From assembly GCA_000711775.1 (NCBI GenBank), contig ARYC01000580.1, positions 26,256-90,255 on the forward strand: DNA of 64,000 nt, given 5' to 3'. Below the pieces are notes generated by a model. It did no database searches. It saw only the letters and a program-made list of their open reading frames with translations, and had not been told where the DNA came from. This DNA is from Oxytricha trifallax. Lineage: Eukaryota; Ciliophora; Spirotrichea; Sporadotrichida; Oxytrichidae. Below are positions 24,021 to 34,944 of the stretch, piece after piece. Positions within the stretch are counted from its first letter, which is position 1; every line of letters begins with the position of its first letter. The translations under genes were made by a program, and so were the position numbers.

Positions 24021-24314
24021 TCAATAACTATGGGATGTAATGAGTAGGATTTATGTGTCGTGATTGGCTAAGTGTCTGAGCTCCCTAATGAGCCTGTTCT
24101 TAGAGATTTCTTAGCATTTCTTTTTATGCATATTAAGAGCTGCCGATGGCTAAAATCTAAAGTTACAATCATCGCAGACAAACATTTTGTTAATATATTT
24201 CTGGATCTACTGAAAAATGTGGCTTTGTGAGCAATTCTTATTGACAGCTGACTAAGAACCTGAGCATCTACAAGTTGAAACTAAGCATTTGTATGTTTTA
24301 GGAAGGGCTTCCAT
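24021..24314 (-). CDS. Small zinc-finger protein (C2H2/C2HC type)
   Basis: A complete minus-strand frame of 97 residues from ATG (MEALPKTYKCLVSTCRC) to TGA at 24021. The second half has MFVCDDCNFRF followed by ALNMHKKKC: Cys-x2-Cys, 12 residues, His-x4-Cys, a classical zinc-finger with Cys as last ligand. A first, less regular finger may be formed by KCLVSTCRC and NCSQSHIF. It lies next to a DD34E transposase (24640) and a YLPDM-family gene (25631). TBE elements of Oxytricha carry a zinc-finger/kinase gene beside transposase, so this set resembles a TBE-like gene group. Confidence 0.65.
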
Positions 24315-24639
24315 TTTATTATATTAATTTTTGTATTTTCTAGCCCTCTTATACTCATTTTACATACAGGAAATGAACATTTAAAATGATTCGAACATTA
24401 ACACTTTTGTCTGAATGTTAACATTGATATGTTTTGTGGGTTTTATCTGCATTTTTTAAAATCATTAACTATAATTTACCTATTAACTATTATTTTTATT
24501 CTAACAAACTAATAGTCTAAAATCATAACTTATTTGCTTAATTTGGATTGTGTAAGTTTTGTCATTGCATGTCGATTCATGGATTTACAATACAAAGGGA
24601 AGAAAGTAAAAATGATGAGCTTTAGAGATATTTGACATA

Positions 24640-25446
24640 TTATACGGCTGTCTGTTTAGAAAGTTGCTAAAATTTTCAAATTATACAGAGAGGCTTTTAA
24701 TAATAGCATTCAATTTCCAGACGAGTTTGAAAATTCGGCGGCAAATTAACTCATCTAAATGACTAGAAAACGAGCAAAAATAATCTTAAATATCTGATAA
24801 TCTTAGAGCCAAAATTGCCAGCAAAGAAACTTTAGTCAAGCATTCGAAAGAAAGTTTAGCTGAGAGATGCGTACTTATTCACAGTTCTTATCCAGATATT
24901 AAAATAGCAAGCTCTGCTCTGTGTTAGTTTTACTAAAAATCTAATGTAAAGAAGAAAATAATAAAACTCGTGAAAAACCCTCCAGCAAACCAGCTTCTTA
25001 AAAGATAATCAGCTCATATAAATTTGTAAAAGGGGAAATCTAACTCCTTACAGCTAGATTTTACAGTAGTATTCATTGATGAAACAATGTTCATCTATCA
25101 CACAGTCCTAAGTAGATAGTATATCGCTAAAAATTAAAATATTGCTTATGCTTAGAAAACAGGAAAACCCATATTAATAGCAATTGCAGTCGCCATATCC
25201 AATACAGGTGGATTAAAATATTTTTAATTATTTAACCATTCTGTCAACCCTAGAAATTTTATTGAATTCTGCGAATCTTTAATTGGGAAGGTAGGTGCTA
25301 AGGATGCAGTTTTTTTATGGACAACCTTAGAGTTCATCACAGTAAAATAGTTTAGGGGTATTTAAAAGGAGCAGATATTCCAATAATTTTCACTGCCTCA
25401 TACTTTCCGGATTCCAATTCCTTAAAGACTTTTTCTGCAAAGTTAA
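24640..25446 (+). pseudogene. DD34E transposase, catalytically dead and frameshifted
   Basis: The frame KETLVKHSKESLAERCV leads to VVFIDETMFIYHT with the first catalytic Asp (25078-25080). It continues through KTGKPILIAIAVAISNTGG and FNHSVNPRNFIEFCESL. A one-base slip in the T run near 25316 shifts the frame before MDNLRVHHSKIV with the second Asp (25320-25322). Counting 34 residues on leads to the third acidic position in FPDSNSLKTF, which is Lys (AAG, 25425-25427) where Glu is required. In-frame TGAs break the N-terminal region. GC is low, like the surroundings, so this is an old copy. Confidence 0.75.
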
Positions 25447-25630
25447 ACGAAAGAATAAAATATTCAAATTAGCTACTATATGCAACAACATAGAAATAAA
25501 ATGGAAAGAGTTAGTGAGGTAAAGCTCTAAATGCTGTTCAAATGAAAGGGTAGAAGAATTATGCTTGAAGGATATTGAAAGAATTAATTATAAGTTGAGT
25601 TTGTGAATTAATTTCATTCAAAATTTATTG

Positions 25631-26466
25631 TCAATTTTAAGTCTTTTTGGGGGTTAAGTTCTAGCTTTAAATATCCTTGGTCTATGAGTCCATACTAAAG
25701 TTTTTATGCTTCATCTTTGTGTCTCTTGGCTTTAAACATACCATCTAGCCATTTTCCTCTCTTAGTCTCTTAAAGCTCACCCCAACTTCTTTCTTCTACT
25801 AAAGCATTCTTGGGCCTACAATTATAGTGCTTTCTTAAGTAGATGGATACTCTTTCCCGGGCACTCTAAATGTGAATTGATAGATATCTAAATAACTTAC
25901 TTGAAACAAACGGATGTTGGAGGAGTTTCTCATGCCAAATATCTGAAACCTAGATAAAATCTTTCTTTTCCTCATTCTTAGTCTCATCTTACCTGAGGTA
26001 TTTGTGTATTCTGGCTCTAAAGTGTTGAACACAGTAAAGAAGTACTATATGTCAATTGGCTTCTTCGTTACATTCATATCAGGCAAGTATTCCGGTATGT
26101 GTTTGTCGCCTATCCCTAGCATGATGTTCTTAACAGAGAGCTCCTCAAATTTTGGGAATTTTTACTATTTTAATTTCACTATTAGGAAAACCTTTTTCTC
26201 CTCCTTTAATATTTGCCTAATATATTATTTGTTTACAGACTCAGTTGAGGGAGATGGATGTTCACTATAAAAAATTTAGGCAAAATTCTACTTAAAAACT
26301 TCAGTTTGGTCTCTGTAAATGTCAGTCTAAGACCTAAACTTAGCTGAATGTTGAATTTTATCAATCTTTCTCGTCCGTAAAGTGAGTAGATACCTTGACT
26401 TGCCATCTAATTTAATTTCTTTGGGTATTTATTTCCATATACTACGATTTACTAATGTGATTAAAA
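25631..26466 (-). CDS. YLPDM-family transposon-associated protein (partial)
   Basis: The minus-strand frame ends in TGA at 25631-25633 and is open to at least 26466 without a clear ATG. It contains FYSEHPSPSTESVNK, EEKKVFL, FPKFEELSVKNIM, EYLPDMNVTKKP, FFTVFNTLEPEY and a basic segment. These align in order with the palindrome gene at 60720-62338 (YPECTLEYLKGVF, DKKVLL, VPKLNELTVISL, SYLPDMKDKRSV, FLYNIINTVKPHF, LEKRKELR). The family has no domain I know. Two members next to transposon genes suggest an element-borne function. It converges with the transposase at 24640-25446. Confidence 0.6.
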
Positions 26467-26857
26467 CTAACTAACGAATATTGTACTAATTAGAATATAA
26501 AATCTTATAATATAAATATGTATATCAATCAAATGATAGGAATTATTACTTTGTAATTTAAAATTAATAATAATTTTTGAATTTATGATTAATCAGCAAA
26601 AAATCCTCATATAATGCTAAAACTAAGGGAAATTTGTAATTAATCACAAAACTTTTATCATCTCAGAATTTATAAATTTGACTGTATTAAGTTAGTTTCT
26701 ATTCTCATAAGAGTTTATGACTAGAATTTTAAGTTTTTAGGATGATAAAGTTTTTTGTAATAAAAGATTACAGCATGTATTTGAATAAGTTGCGTAATAT
26801 ATTTCTTAAATTTAATTAGTTTCAATTTTTTTAATTAAAAAAGCCCGCACTTTATTC
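26467..26857. other. AT-rich spacer
   Basis: No gene seen. Confidence 0.5.
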
Positions 26858-29130
26858 ATGGAGACTGAGAGCGGTAAGTTGAACATTCATTCTATTCAAA
26901 GTTTGCCTTAGACAACCTTATTTAATACGCTAAATCAGATATAAGCTCGATCGTTGATTGCTGCTCTTCAGACTAGTCTTGGCATGATAGTAACTCTGTC
27001 AATGGGCAAGGCAGAAAATGATGAGAATTCAAAATATTGTAAAAGCAAAAAAAGGAAAATGACTAAGGCCACCAAAGATCAACTTATAATTCTCAAGCTG
27101 GAAATTACAAAATCTTTTGGGATGGTCAAGCGACATAGAAAAGATAACTGAGAGACTCTGACAGAAGTTAACAAGTAAGACATTCTAAACTTTATCAGGG
27201 TTAAGTGTCAAAAAGAAAAAAGAACCAAGTTGCTTTCGATTGATGATAATGCATCAATGACTAATTTGACTACTTATGACCTTCATTGAGCCTTGATTAA
27301 AAGAAAAAGAAATACTCAAAGCCTTGTATTTACATACAGATAGATTAAACATCAAAAGAGTAAGAAATGCTGGATGAAAGCAAATAGCTCACTCACGATC
27401 TTGTTCTAGGCAACATTTCTGCATCATTGAGCCTCTAGCGACTTTTCTTTGAAAGTGTAGAGTTCAATTCAAAAAAGCTATGAGCTCTTTAGATAAGCTG
27501 TAGATTTCACAGCTAGCACAAATCTACCTAAAATTTCAGAATTGGCAACATTCAGACATTTTAGGAACATTCGGACACTGCTATCCGGAGGTGGTTATAA
27601 AGTTAAATTACTTGATGGTGTAGTCAGTGCCCACTTATAGCAAAGAAGGAGGCTTGCTTATCAAAACATACTTGCCATTTGTTGAAAAAGCAAAGGATTT
27701 CACAGTTGTTTGAGATATCGACATTGATTCATCACTGAGATCCTTGAATCTATAGTGCTGTAGTATGTTGATTTAGGTCTTGATGCCTCACGAGGACTAA
27801 TAATTATGGCTCTTGCAATCAAGCACAACAGCATTGCTGAGTTGTTGAAATTTCAAGAGAGCAAGTAAAGGCTAACGATCCTTTTGGTGGAGCAGAATTA
27901 TTAAAGAATTGGCGGTACACAAACTTATTAAAAGGGGTAGATAGAAAATAAGAATCCCCAAAAGAGATATGCCAGTAGTATTTTGATTAAAAGGTTTAAA
28001 AACTGGGTCTCAAGCAGCAAATACCATTTGTAGAGTATTTCAAATAATCTGAAAATTTGAGTCGTGAGTCTGACTAATATGTTCACTCATTCTACTAGTC
28101 GATGATTGCGGCAACTCTGTCATCTTCCAATTCAAGAATCACTCTGGTTGAAATGCCCACAAATTCAAGTAAAACATGTGTCCAAGCTTTGATAGGAAGT
28201 TATTATGCAGGTCAGAACAAACAAGTGACAATTTTTTAGGCCAACATTAGGCTGAAAAGTATGGCACAGATAGGTTGGAAGAGGCCATCGATAACCTGAG
28301 AGTCATGGACATGGAATATTATTATAAACAATAAATTTGAGATGATGTTTTGATAATTGACGAGTATGACAGCGTCATTGAGAAAAAGCCCTTTTACTCA
28401 CTTGGAAAATCGCTTACTGGTGTAAGAACCTTCTCAAATAAAGTTTTTTTCATGTTCTTTGCAACGAAGACTCACTACCACAAATAAATTCTGCAAGAAG
28501 TTTATAAAACATATTTTAGATAAAGTTCTTGTCGGAGAAGCAAGTTGCCTCTGGCAATATTTAAGAAGACAGCTGCCAGATTATTTGTATAAAGATTAAA
28601 AATTATCGATAGCTTCGCAGTACAAAAATAACAACACAAAAAAGAACTCTCCCATAATAATATTCTCATAAAACAATAGCGGGGAGATTGAAACACTACA
28701 AAAGTAAGATTTTGGAATTCCTTCATTCTTCGCATCTGATTCATTATCCCTTGAAAGTATTAAAGAATAGGACTAAGGTGTACTTTATCTTCCTGAGGTA
28801 TACGGTTAAGAAGTTGACACAAAGTTTAAAGTTGATGCTATCGTACTTTTAGCTACATTAGCAACATCTAAGACATAATTATACCAAATGGTCGGAAGAG
28901 TGCGCAGAAGCTAACGTCAATAGAAAGGAATTGATTATGAGCAATTATATGAATCGTAGACTTTATTTTGAGAAGGTTCAAAAGACAACATATATATAAC
29001 TCCGAGAGATATCCTCACTTTTTAAGGTAATTTACACACGCAAGAACAACGGAAGGTTAGCAAAATTTTAAAAGATGCTCAACTTGAAGACGACAACCTG
29101 TTAACACTGATAGTCTAGGAGAGCATAGTT
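26858..29130 (+). pseudogene. SF2 helicase (SecA-like or related), interrupted
   Basis: The frame starts at ATG (METESGKLNIHSIQSLPQT). Three in-frame TGAs at 27149, 27287 and 27428 leave the frame intact. Shifts near 27690 and 28240 then lead to helicase motifs. Motif I is VEMPTNSSKTCVQAL, where the lysine-serine/threonine pair is kept but glycine is replaced. Motif II is DVLIIDEYDSVI (DEYD), and motif III-like FMFFATKTHYHK follows. Further shifts lead to VLLATLATSKTQLYQMVGR and VRRS (motif VI, Q-x2-GR-x2-R), then a TGA at 28969 in TLF-TGA-EGSKDN. About 750 codons in total. The motif II context recalls SecA-type motors, which are expanded in some ciliates. Either a decayed gene or sense TGA plus sequence errors. 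Confidence 0.65.
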
Positions 29131-30012
29131 GGTTTGAAAATTGTATTCTAGTTTAATTCAAGGCATAGACTTATGAATCTAGCATACTAATTAATTGGCT
29201 TAGTCGTTTTATATATGAGAAGCTGTTATAAAAAGTTGAATTATCTTGAATTTTATTAACTTTAATTTTCAAACAAATTTTATAGATTCTTTCTTTTACT
29301 CATCATTATCTTAGCTACATTCTGTTAAATCACAACATAGCTCTATTTATCGTTTCTCTTTCCAAAATAGGATTTCTAAAATGAGTAAATGCAGTAAAAT
29401 ATCTATATTTATTTAATGAATGCATAAATTATGTCATTTTCTTTCATAATAACGTTTCTATTATAACTTAGTTATTTGGAATGGTTTCTTTTATATTAAA
29501 ATAAAGAAAATTCATATTCATTTAGTAAACCTAATCATCATTTAATAAGATTTTAAATAATTGATGATCTTGTAGCAGCCTATAAAAGCAATAAAGTTAT
29601 AACACTTATGCTACAAAAGAATTTCAAGTCAAAAAGAATAGGAAAAAGACCAGTGCGGACCAATTTGATGAGAAAACAGAAGATACTGGAAATTGAAGAT
29701 ATTCATATTATAACAATGCAAATAAGTACCGAAATTCATATTTCTCAAAGAATATATATTTTTATCTTTTATTTATAATTATTATATTAAAATCTGAATA
29801 GAAAAAGGACTTATGTTTCATTTCTTAGTATACACTTTTTATTGGTAAAAAACCTATTAAATTTTATTTAATTTTTAAAAGAATACACCATTATTTTCAC
29901 TCATTTCAAATAAACTAAACTTTTATTTAACTTTTAATCAAGTTATATTGAAGTACCAAAAAATAATTTATTTTTATTTTTTTTTATAAATCTATATATA
30001 TATATATAATTA
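29131..30012. other. AT-rich region, one weak coding island
   Basis: Mostly non-coding. Around 29600-29697 a plus frame reads YATKEFQVKKNRKKTSADQF and ends at TGA; too short to support as a gene. Confidence 0.35.
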
Positions 30013-30201
30013 GATCATGTGACCAGGTCGGCAGGTGGGTGGCAGCCTGCCCAACATAGGAGAACGCCTGGTTCGATCCCCAGACCCGCCAACGGTTTTT
30101 ACCGGCGAATGATCCTCAGCAGGTTCTCCTAAAATTAAATAAATAACTAATTAACAATATATACGAGTTGGAGTTTACATATGCGACCTGGTCACATGAT
30201 C
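30013..30201. mobile_element. 189 bp TIR element with GC-rich, tRNA-like interior
   Basis: Perfect 18 bp terminal inverted repeats: GATCATGTGACCAGGTCG at 30013-30030 and its reverse complement at 30184-30201. The interior from 30031 to 30130 is strikingly GC-rich in a region of about 20 % GC. Confidence 0.7.
30034..30090 (+). ncRNA. tRNA-like segment, truncated
   Basis: GGTTCGATCC (30070-30079) is a perfect RNA polymerase III B-box / T-loop word. A 7 bp acceptor-like stem GGTGGGT (30034-30040) with ACCCGCC (30084-30090) pairs with one G-U. The distance between the stems allows only 57 bases, so at least one tRNA arm is missing; a GGCAGG/CCTGCC stem competes. It could be a tRNA-derived SINE head, not a working tRNA. 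Confidence 0.35.
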
Positions 30202-30789
30202 AGGTTCTTCAGTAAAACCTCCTATTTATAGCTCAATTAAGTTAAAATACTAACTAAAAATTCTTACCTGCAAAAAGTATTATGGCATCCTTGTGATGTT
30301 GATATTTGCAATGGAAGAAGTTAGTAAGATGATAAATAATTAAAAATTATTAAATAATAAAACTTAATTTCAATTATTAATTACACTTGACCTTCAGTTT
30401 ATACTTACATACTTACTTACTATATATATAATTACTAAATTTGATTATTTTAAATATAGGCATTCTTAATATAAAAGCTCTGCAGGATGGGCATTTTACT
30501 ACAACTATTTATGGTTTATTCACTAAACAAGTAAAGAGCTTTCATTTGATTTAGAAAAAGTATTAAACTTACAACAATTTGTTGATGGGAATGAGTTGTA
30601 GTAAAGAAGCATTAAACATCGTGTTTTCCATTTATAAATATAATAATGATATATTCTCAGATTGCTTTGGTGGTTGTTATGGTCAAGTAGAACTATGATC
30701 ATCTTAATATCATTTATAACATTTTCCCTACCAATACTCATTCCTACATTAGCCAGTTCTTATCTAGAAATACAAATTCTACATTGTAA

Positions 30790-31582
30790 ATACAAAATGG
30801 AGGATGATGTCAATCTTTTTGAAAGTCTTCATGAGTTTTTTTTTAATACTACTATAACATGGGTAAATTAAAATAAAAAAATCGAAACACTGTCACTCTA
30901 TTCTAAAATTTTCTCTCTGCATATATAAAGTAATAGAGAATGTGAAAACCTTTATTGGTAAAGTTTCTCGCAATTCTAGAGTCAATAATGATTATCTCAA
31001 GAATTATAATTATCTTAAAAGATAATCTGATGGTATTAAGAGAATATTGCCTTGGCCACTTATCTTTTCAATCATACTCAATCAAACATTATAGGAGAGC
31101 ATCATAGGCACTAGCATATCGTAGCTTAATCTATCGTAAAGATGTGAGTAATTAAATGGTATGGGGTATTCATTTAAATATGCTTTAATATCCCATAATC
31201 TAATCCTCTGTATAGGAACCTTTATCTGTCTCATTCTCTTCTCCTGATTTCATAAGGGCTTTTGGATAGTCTCCATAGCACAGCTTTCACCTTACTTTAT
31301 TTACAAAACTAAAATTTACTTAAATATAATTTAGTTCTAATGCAAACCTATGTCGGCACTATTTTAATGATATGAAGAAATGAAATAATAATATTGTATC
31401 AAAGACTAGCAGTAGACTATTGACATCTTGATATTGATAGTTATCTCTATATGTGGAAGCTAATAACTGTAAAATAAGCTTGAAGTAAAGAGAATGAAGA
31501 AAGATATCTTAATTCATGTTTAATGGCCCTACATTTTCACTTTAGATGGTGATGAAAAGCTCAATCTTCCTTGATTATCCAT
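30790..31582 (-). CDS. Possible gene, unrecognised
   Basis: A minus frame from ATG at 31582 (MDNQGRLSFSSPSKVKM) contains METIQKPL, IRLWDIKAYLNEYPIPF and NYSHLYDRLSYDMLVPMML, and has four in-frame TGAs (31514, 31250, 31082, 30893). A second frame over 31180-31290 also gives plausible protein. That TGA density is what chance predicts in AT-rich DNA, so only the GC-raised part around 31060-31290 is likely coding, in a frame I cannot fix. Confidence 0.25.
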
Positions 31583-32835
31583 TTTTTATGATTCATCAAT
31601 TACATAAAGATTTTGTTTATGTATATACTCTAGCTACTTCTAGGGAAGGTGATCCATAGATTCCTAAATTAGAATAAATAACAGTGAGATGCTAAAGCTT
31701 GAGATTTAGACATAGATACAGAAAAGTACTAAATTGTGACAAGAAAATTAAAGATAAAATCAGTTGTGACTATCGATAAATAATTTAAGAATTCAATAAA
31801 TAATAAATCAAGTGCAGATGATTATAATTTTTAGAAATAATGATAATAGATCCACAAATATTTTATAAAGCTATTCTCCAAATAATTCTATTTTAAGCTA
31901 GCATTTTAACATTATTTTTGACATGATAGGATGGTTTAATTGCTTATAACAATGTTAGTGTTAAATAAATATCATTTTGGTATCTTTTCAATACTTTGAT
32001 TTACCTCAATTAAAGAGGCCTCAAACAAACTAGCAAAAAAGGACATGGAATAATGTGAATTTACCCTAATAAACTTATCTCATTTCGTTTATTTACACTG
32101 TTTCATTTACTTTTAAAGCTATTACAATAATATTTTTTACTTCTAAAGCCAATTATACTCAATCATCTTCCCTTTAATTTCATCATTTCAATTTAAATAT
32201 TGTTTATTCATCATTAATTCTAAATTTAAATTCAAAATCTTCATTTAGATAATCACTTTTTATCCAAAAAATTAGTTTATCTGTATATTTTTAATTTTAA
32301 ATAGATCTATTAATTTTTGTTTAAAAAAAGGTTATAATATTAAATCAGGAGAATATTACAAATAAATTATTGATGCTAAATAATAAACTAGAAATTACTT
32401 TGATAATCTATAGATTATAATGGATTATAAATATAGATCAAGATGTTTTAAAAGCGAATTATTTACCTTATTGTCTGATCAATTAATTTTCATATAAAAA
32501 CACTTAGGTTTGGGGGGACATTATTTTAGTTAGTAGGTCATCTATTTAAAACGAAGTCATTTATATTTTTATTAATATTCATGTACATATATAAAATAAA
32601 GTGCTTGTTAATATTCATGAAATTAATTAATTATAGTTTTTAATACTCTGTTACACACTTCAATAAAAAACTTGGAAATAGGAGAAATATAATTTTAAAT
32701 ATTATATAATAAATTTATACATAATACTCAATCAATAATTATTATGAAAGAAAGTATATTGTTTTGAATTTCATAAAATTTTAACGATTAAAATAGTTAT
32801 AATGGAATTATTAAATTAAAAAGTTAATAAAGATG
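31583..32835. other. AT-rich region without recognisable genes
   Basis: No supported feature. Confidence 0.5.
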
Positions 32836-33365
32836 ACGATAACGACTATGACGAAAATCAAAGAATATATCGATTTTTTTCTGGCAGAACTCGTTGATGA
32901 AGAGAACATCCATCTAGTCAAAAGGTTACATCTCAAGAACATAAGACATATCGTTGAACACATCATTCCAGATAATGCAAATTTTCTATTGCAATCTATA
33001 TGGACATGTTTGTCAGCACATGGAGATTCGGACAAACAGAACTCACTTAGCTCACTCTACCCGAGAAAATGATGCTTAAGATTATTCTACAGGATCCAGT
33101 AATCTAGGACAACTTTAATCAAATAAAACTCGCGAGGGTGAATGCTCTCTCAGTTATTGATAAGAAGAGAACCTTAATTCAATACAGATATTCTACAGTT
33201 CAAAAGCCGGCTTCTAAGATGAAGGCTTAACATACTCAGAGCCATTTACTAATTTAATAATCCTAGGAAAAAAAGGAGTTAAGAATAATTTAACGGTCAC
33301 ATTAAATTAAGAAAGTTAATAAGATTTAATAATTAATTAAAGTCCTGCCTATTAAATAGGAATGA
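32836..33365 (+). pseudogene. Unrecognised ORF 1 of a three-ORF locus, frameshifted
   Basis: Starts at MTITTMTKIKEYIDFFLAEL and stays coherent to about 32980 (HIVEHIIPDNANF). It then continues one frame over as YMDMFVSTWRFGQTEL, KIILQDPVIQDNFNQIKLAR and VNALSVIDKKRTLIQYRYS. The second frame ends at TGA 33363-33365, overlapping the ATG of the next ORF as ATGA. The region after 33240 is AT-rich and may be an intron or intergenic. A slip in the TTTTC run near 32980 explains the shift. No known domain. Confidence 0.45.
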
Positions 33366-34231
33366 GAAAAGACTTCCCAGACATTAGTCGATATGCCACA
33401 TCACCAAGGTAGATCAAAGCCTAATAGCAACTACAAATCAACCAAGACCCTCCTACCTAGTAACAATCCTACACGACTTACTATAAACAGTAGACGTTGG
33501 ATAACAATCATAAATTACCACAGGACATATCAGGAAAGATCAAGTTGGCGGTCAACGTTTTTACGGGTAATGACTGCATCAAGAAAGCAGGTGCTAAACT
33601 ACTAGACCTCAAATACAAAGACTTTTTAATAAAGAGTAGAGTCCATCAAATGCTCAGAACCACGAAGGCTTATGCAATTAAAAGAATGGAAAAAAACATC
33701 ATGTTAGTACAGTTAATGTACAACGAACTCACTCAAGTCTAATGATACTCAGAAGCATAAGCTGCTAATCAGATAAGGGACTAGTATGATCTATTGATCA
33801 ACGATCATTACAGTTAATCTAGAATGCTCACTCCAAGTTTGGGATAATACTATAGGAACAACATAGCTTAAGCATTAAGCAAATTCATTGAAGAATACAG
33901 AGAATACTAATTGAAGTATATGGGTGCAATTGAAAACGACCGGTTCGCTCCGAACATCTTTAAACTAATGAGTTAACAAGAAGACTATGCTGCCTTGTTA
34001 ATACTAGAAGACAAAATTCAGATGAAAAGTTCCTCTGAAGAGATCTTAATCCACACTGACATGGAACAAATGCGACTGAAGTTAAACTTACCAGATAAGT
34101 TAAGAACAGCTCCGCTCATATTAGATATTAATGAAGAGTAAGAGACGAGTTACATTGAATCTCAATCATAATCAAAGTAAAAAAGTAATAGTAATTATGA
34201 AAAATAAGAAGAAGTCTTTAATTTAAAATGA
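33362..34231 (+). CDS. Unrecognised ORF 2, helical protein with one in-frame TGA
   Basis: ATG at 33362 (MRKDFPDISRYATS), Gln-rich N-terminus made largely of TAA/TAG/CAA codons, then KIKLAVNVFTGNDCIKKAG and LIKSRVHQMLRTTKAY. A TGA at 33743-33745 follows NELTQVQ, and the same frame goes on with YSEAQAANQIRDQYDLL, KFIEEYREYQLKYMGAI and NDRFAPNIFKLMSQQEDY to TGA at 34229. That is 290 codons including the TGA. The charged, mostly helical part on both sides suggests one protein. Either TGA is read as Trp here or the gene has one nonsense change. No family recognised. Confidence 0.55.
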
Positions 34232-34620
34232 AAATTAATAATATAATTAAGTATTAGGATTAACTTAAATGGAAATGTATAAAACAGAACAGCTTTGTCA
34301 TCTTTCCACACCTTCATAAACATCTCAATCTGCATGAATTATTTTTCTTATTTTTGTATTTTTGTTCTTTGCTGAAGCCTTGTCCTCTCCTCTTTAAATC
34401 TCTGTAGTATTGCTGAAAGAGTATTAAAATAAATTCAGATATGTAAAATGTAGCTACAAAATTATTGTGAATGAAGTCATGCTCCATCTTTGTCTAACAA
34501 GTTTTCAATTTTGATTTTTAATAAAAAATTTTAATTTATCAATTTCTTGTTATAAATTATGAATGTAGAGATGATGCAAGGCTCCCTTACATATCAAAGA
34601 AATCAATCTTGTCAGAAGAA
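34232..34620. other. AT-rich spacer
   Basis: No clear coding sequence; possibly intron or intergenic between ORF 2 and ORF 3. Confidence 0.4.
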
Positions 34621-34944
34621 ATGATTAAGCCAAGAGTTGTACAATTCCATATGCAATCCGCTCACAGCGTAAGAGAAACAATGAAGAAAACTTCGTTGAA
34701 GAGTTATTAGTTGACCAAAGATAAACCAGGGAAGACAAATAAAGAGAAACTAAATTCTGATTTAGAAATAATAGATCAAGAATTTGACAAAAGATCATCG
34801 CAAAGTGTGATAAGATTCATGCTAAGAAAGAGACATGAAGAATACTAACAATTAAGTCAAATTTGCCTAGTAAGGCAAAAAGATCGAAGAGAGAAATTCA
34901 AACAGATCGAGCTCATACTCGAGAAACAAATTGCTAGAATATGA
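34621..34944 (+). CDS. Unrecognised ORF 3, basic helical protein
   Basis: Frame from ATG at 34621 (MIKPRVVQFHMQSAHSVR) to TGA at 34942, 107 codons, no internal TGA. The frame is open upstream to about 34520 (DDARLPYISKKSILSEE), so the true start may be earlier. Lys/Arg/Glu-rich, likely coiled: FDKRSSQSVIRFMLRKRHEE, REKFKQIELILEKQIARI. Same strand as ORFs 1 and 2, possibly further exons of one gene. Confidence 0.45.
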
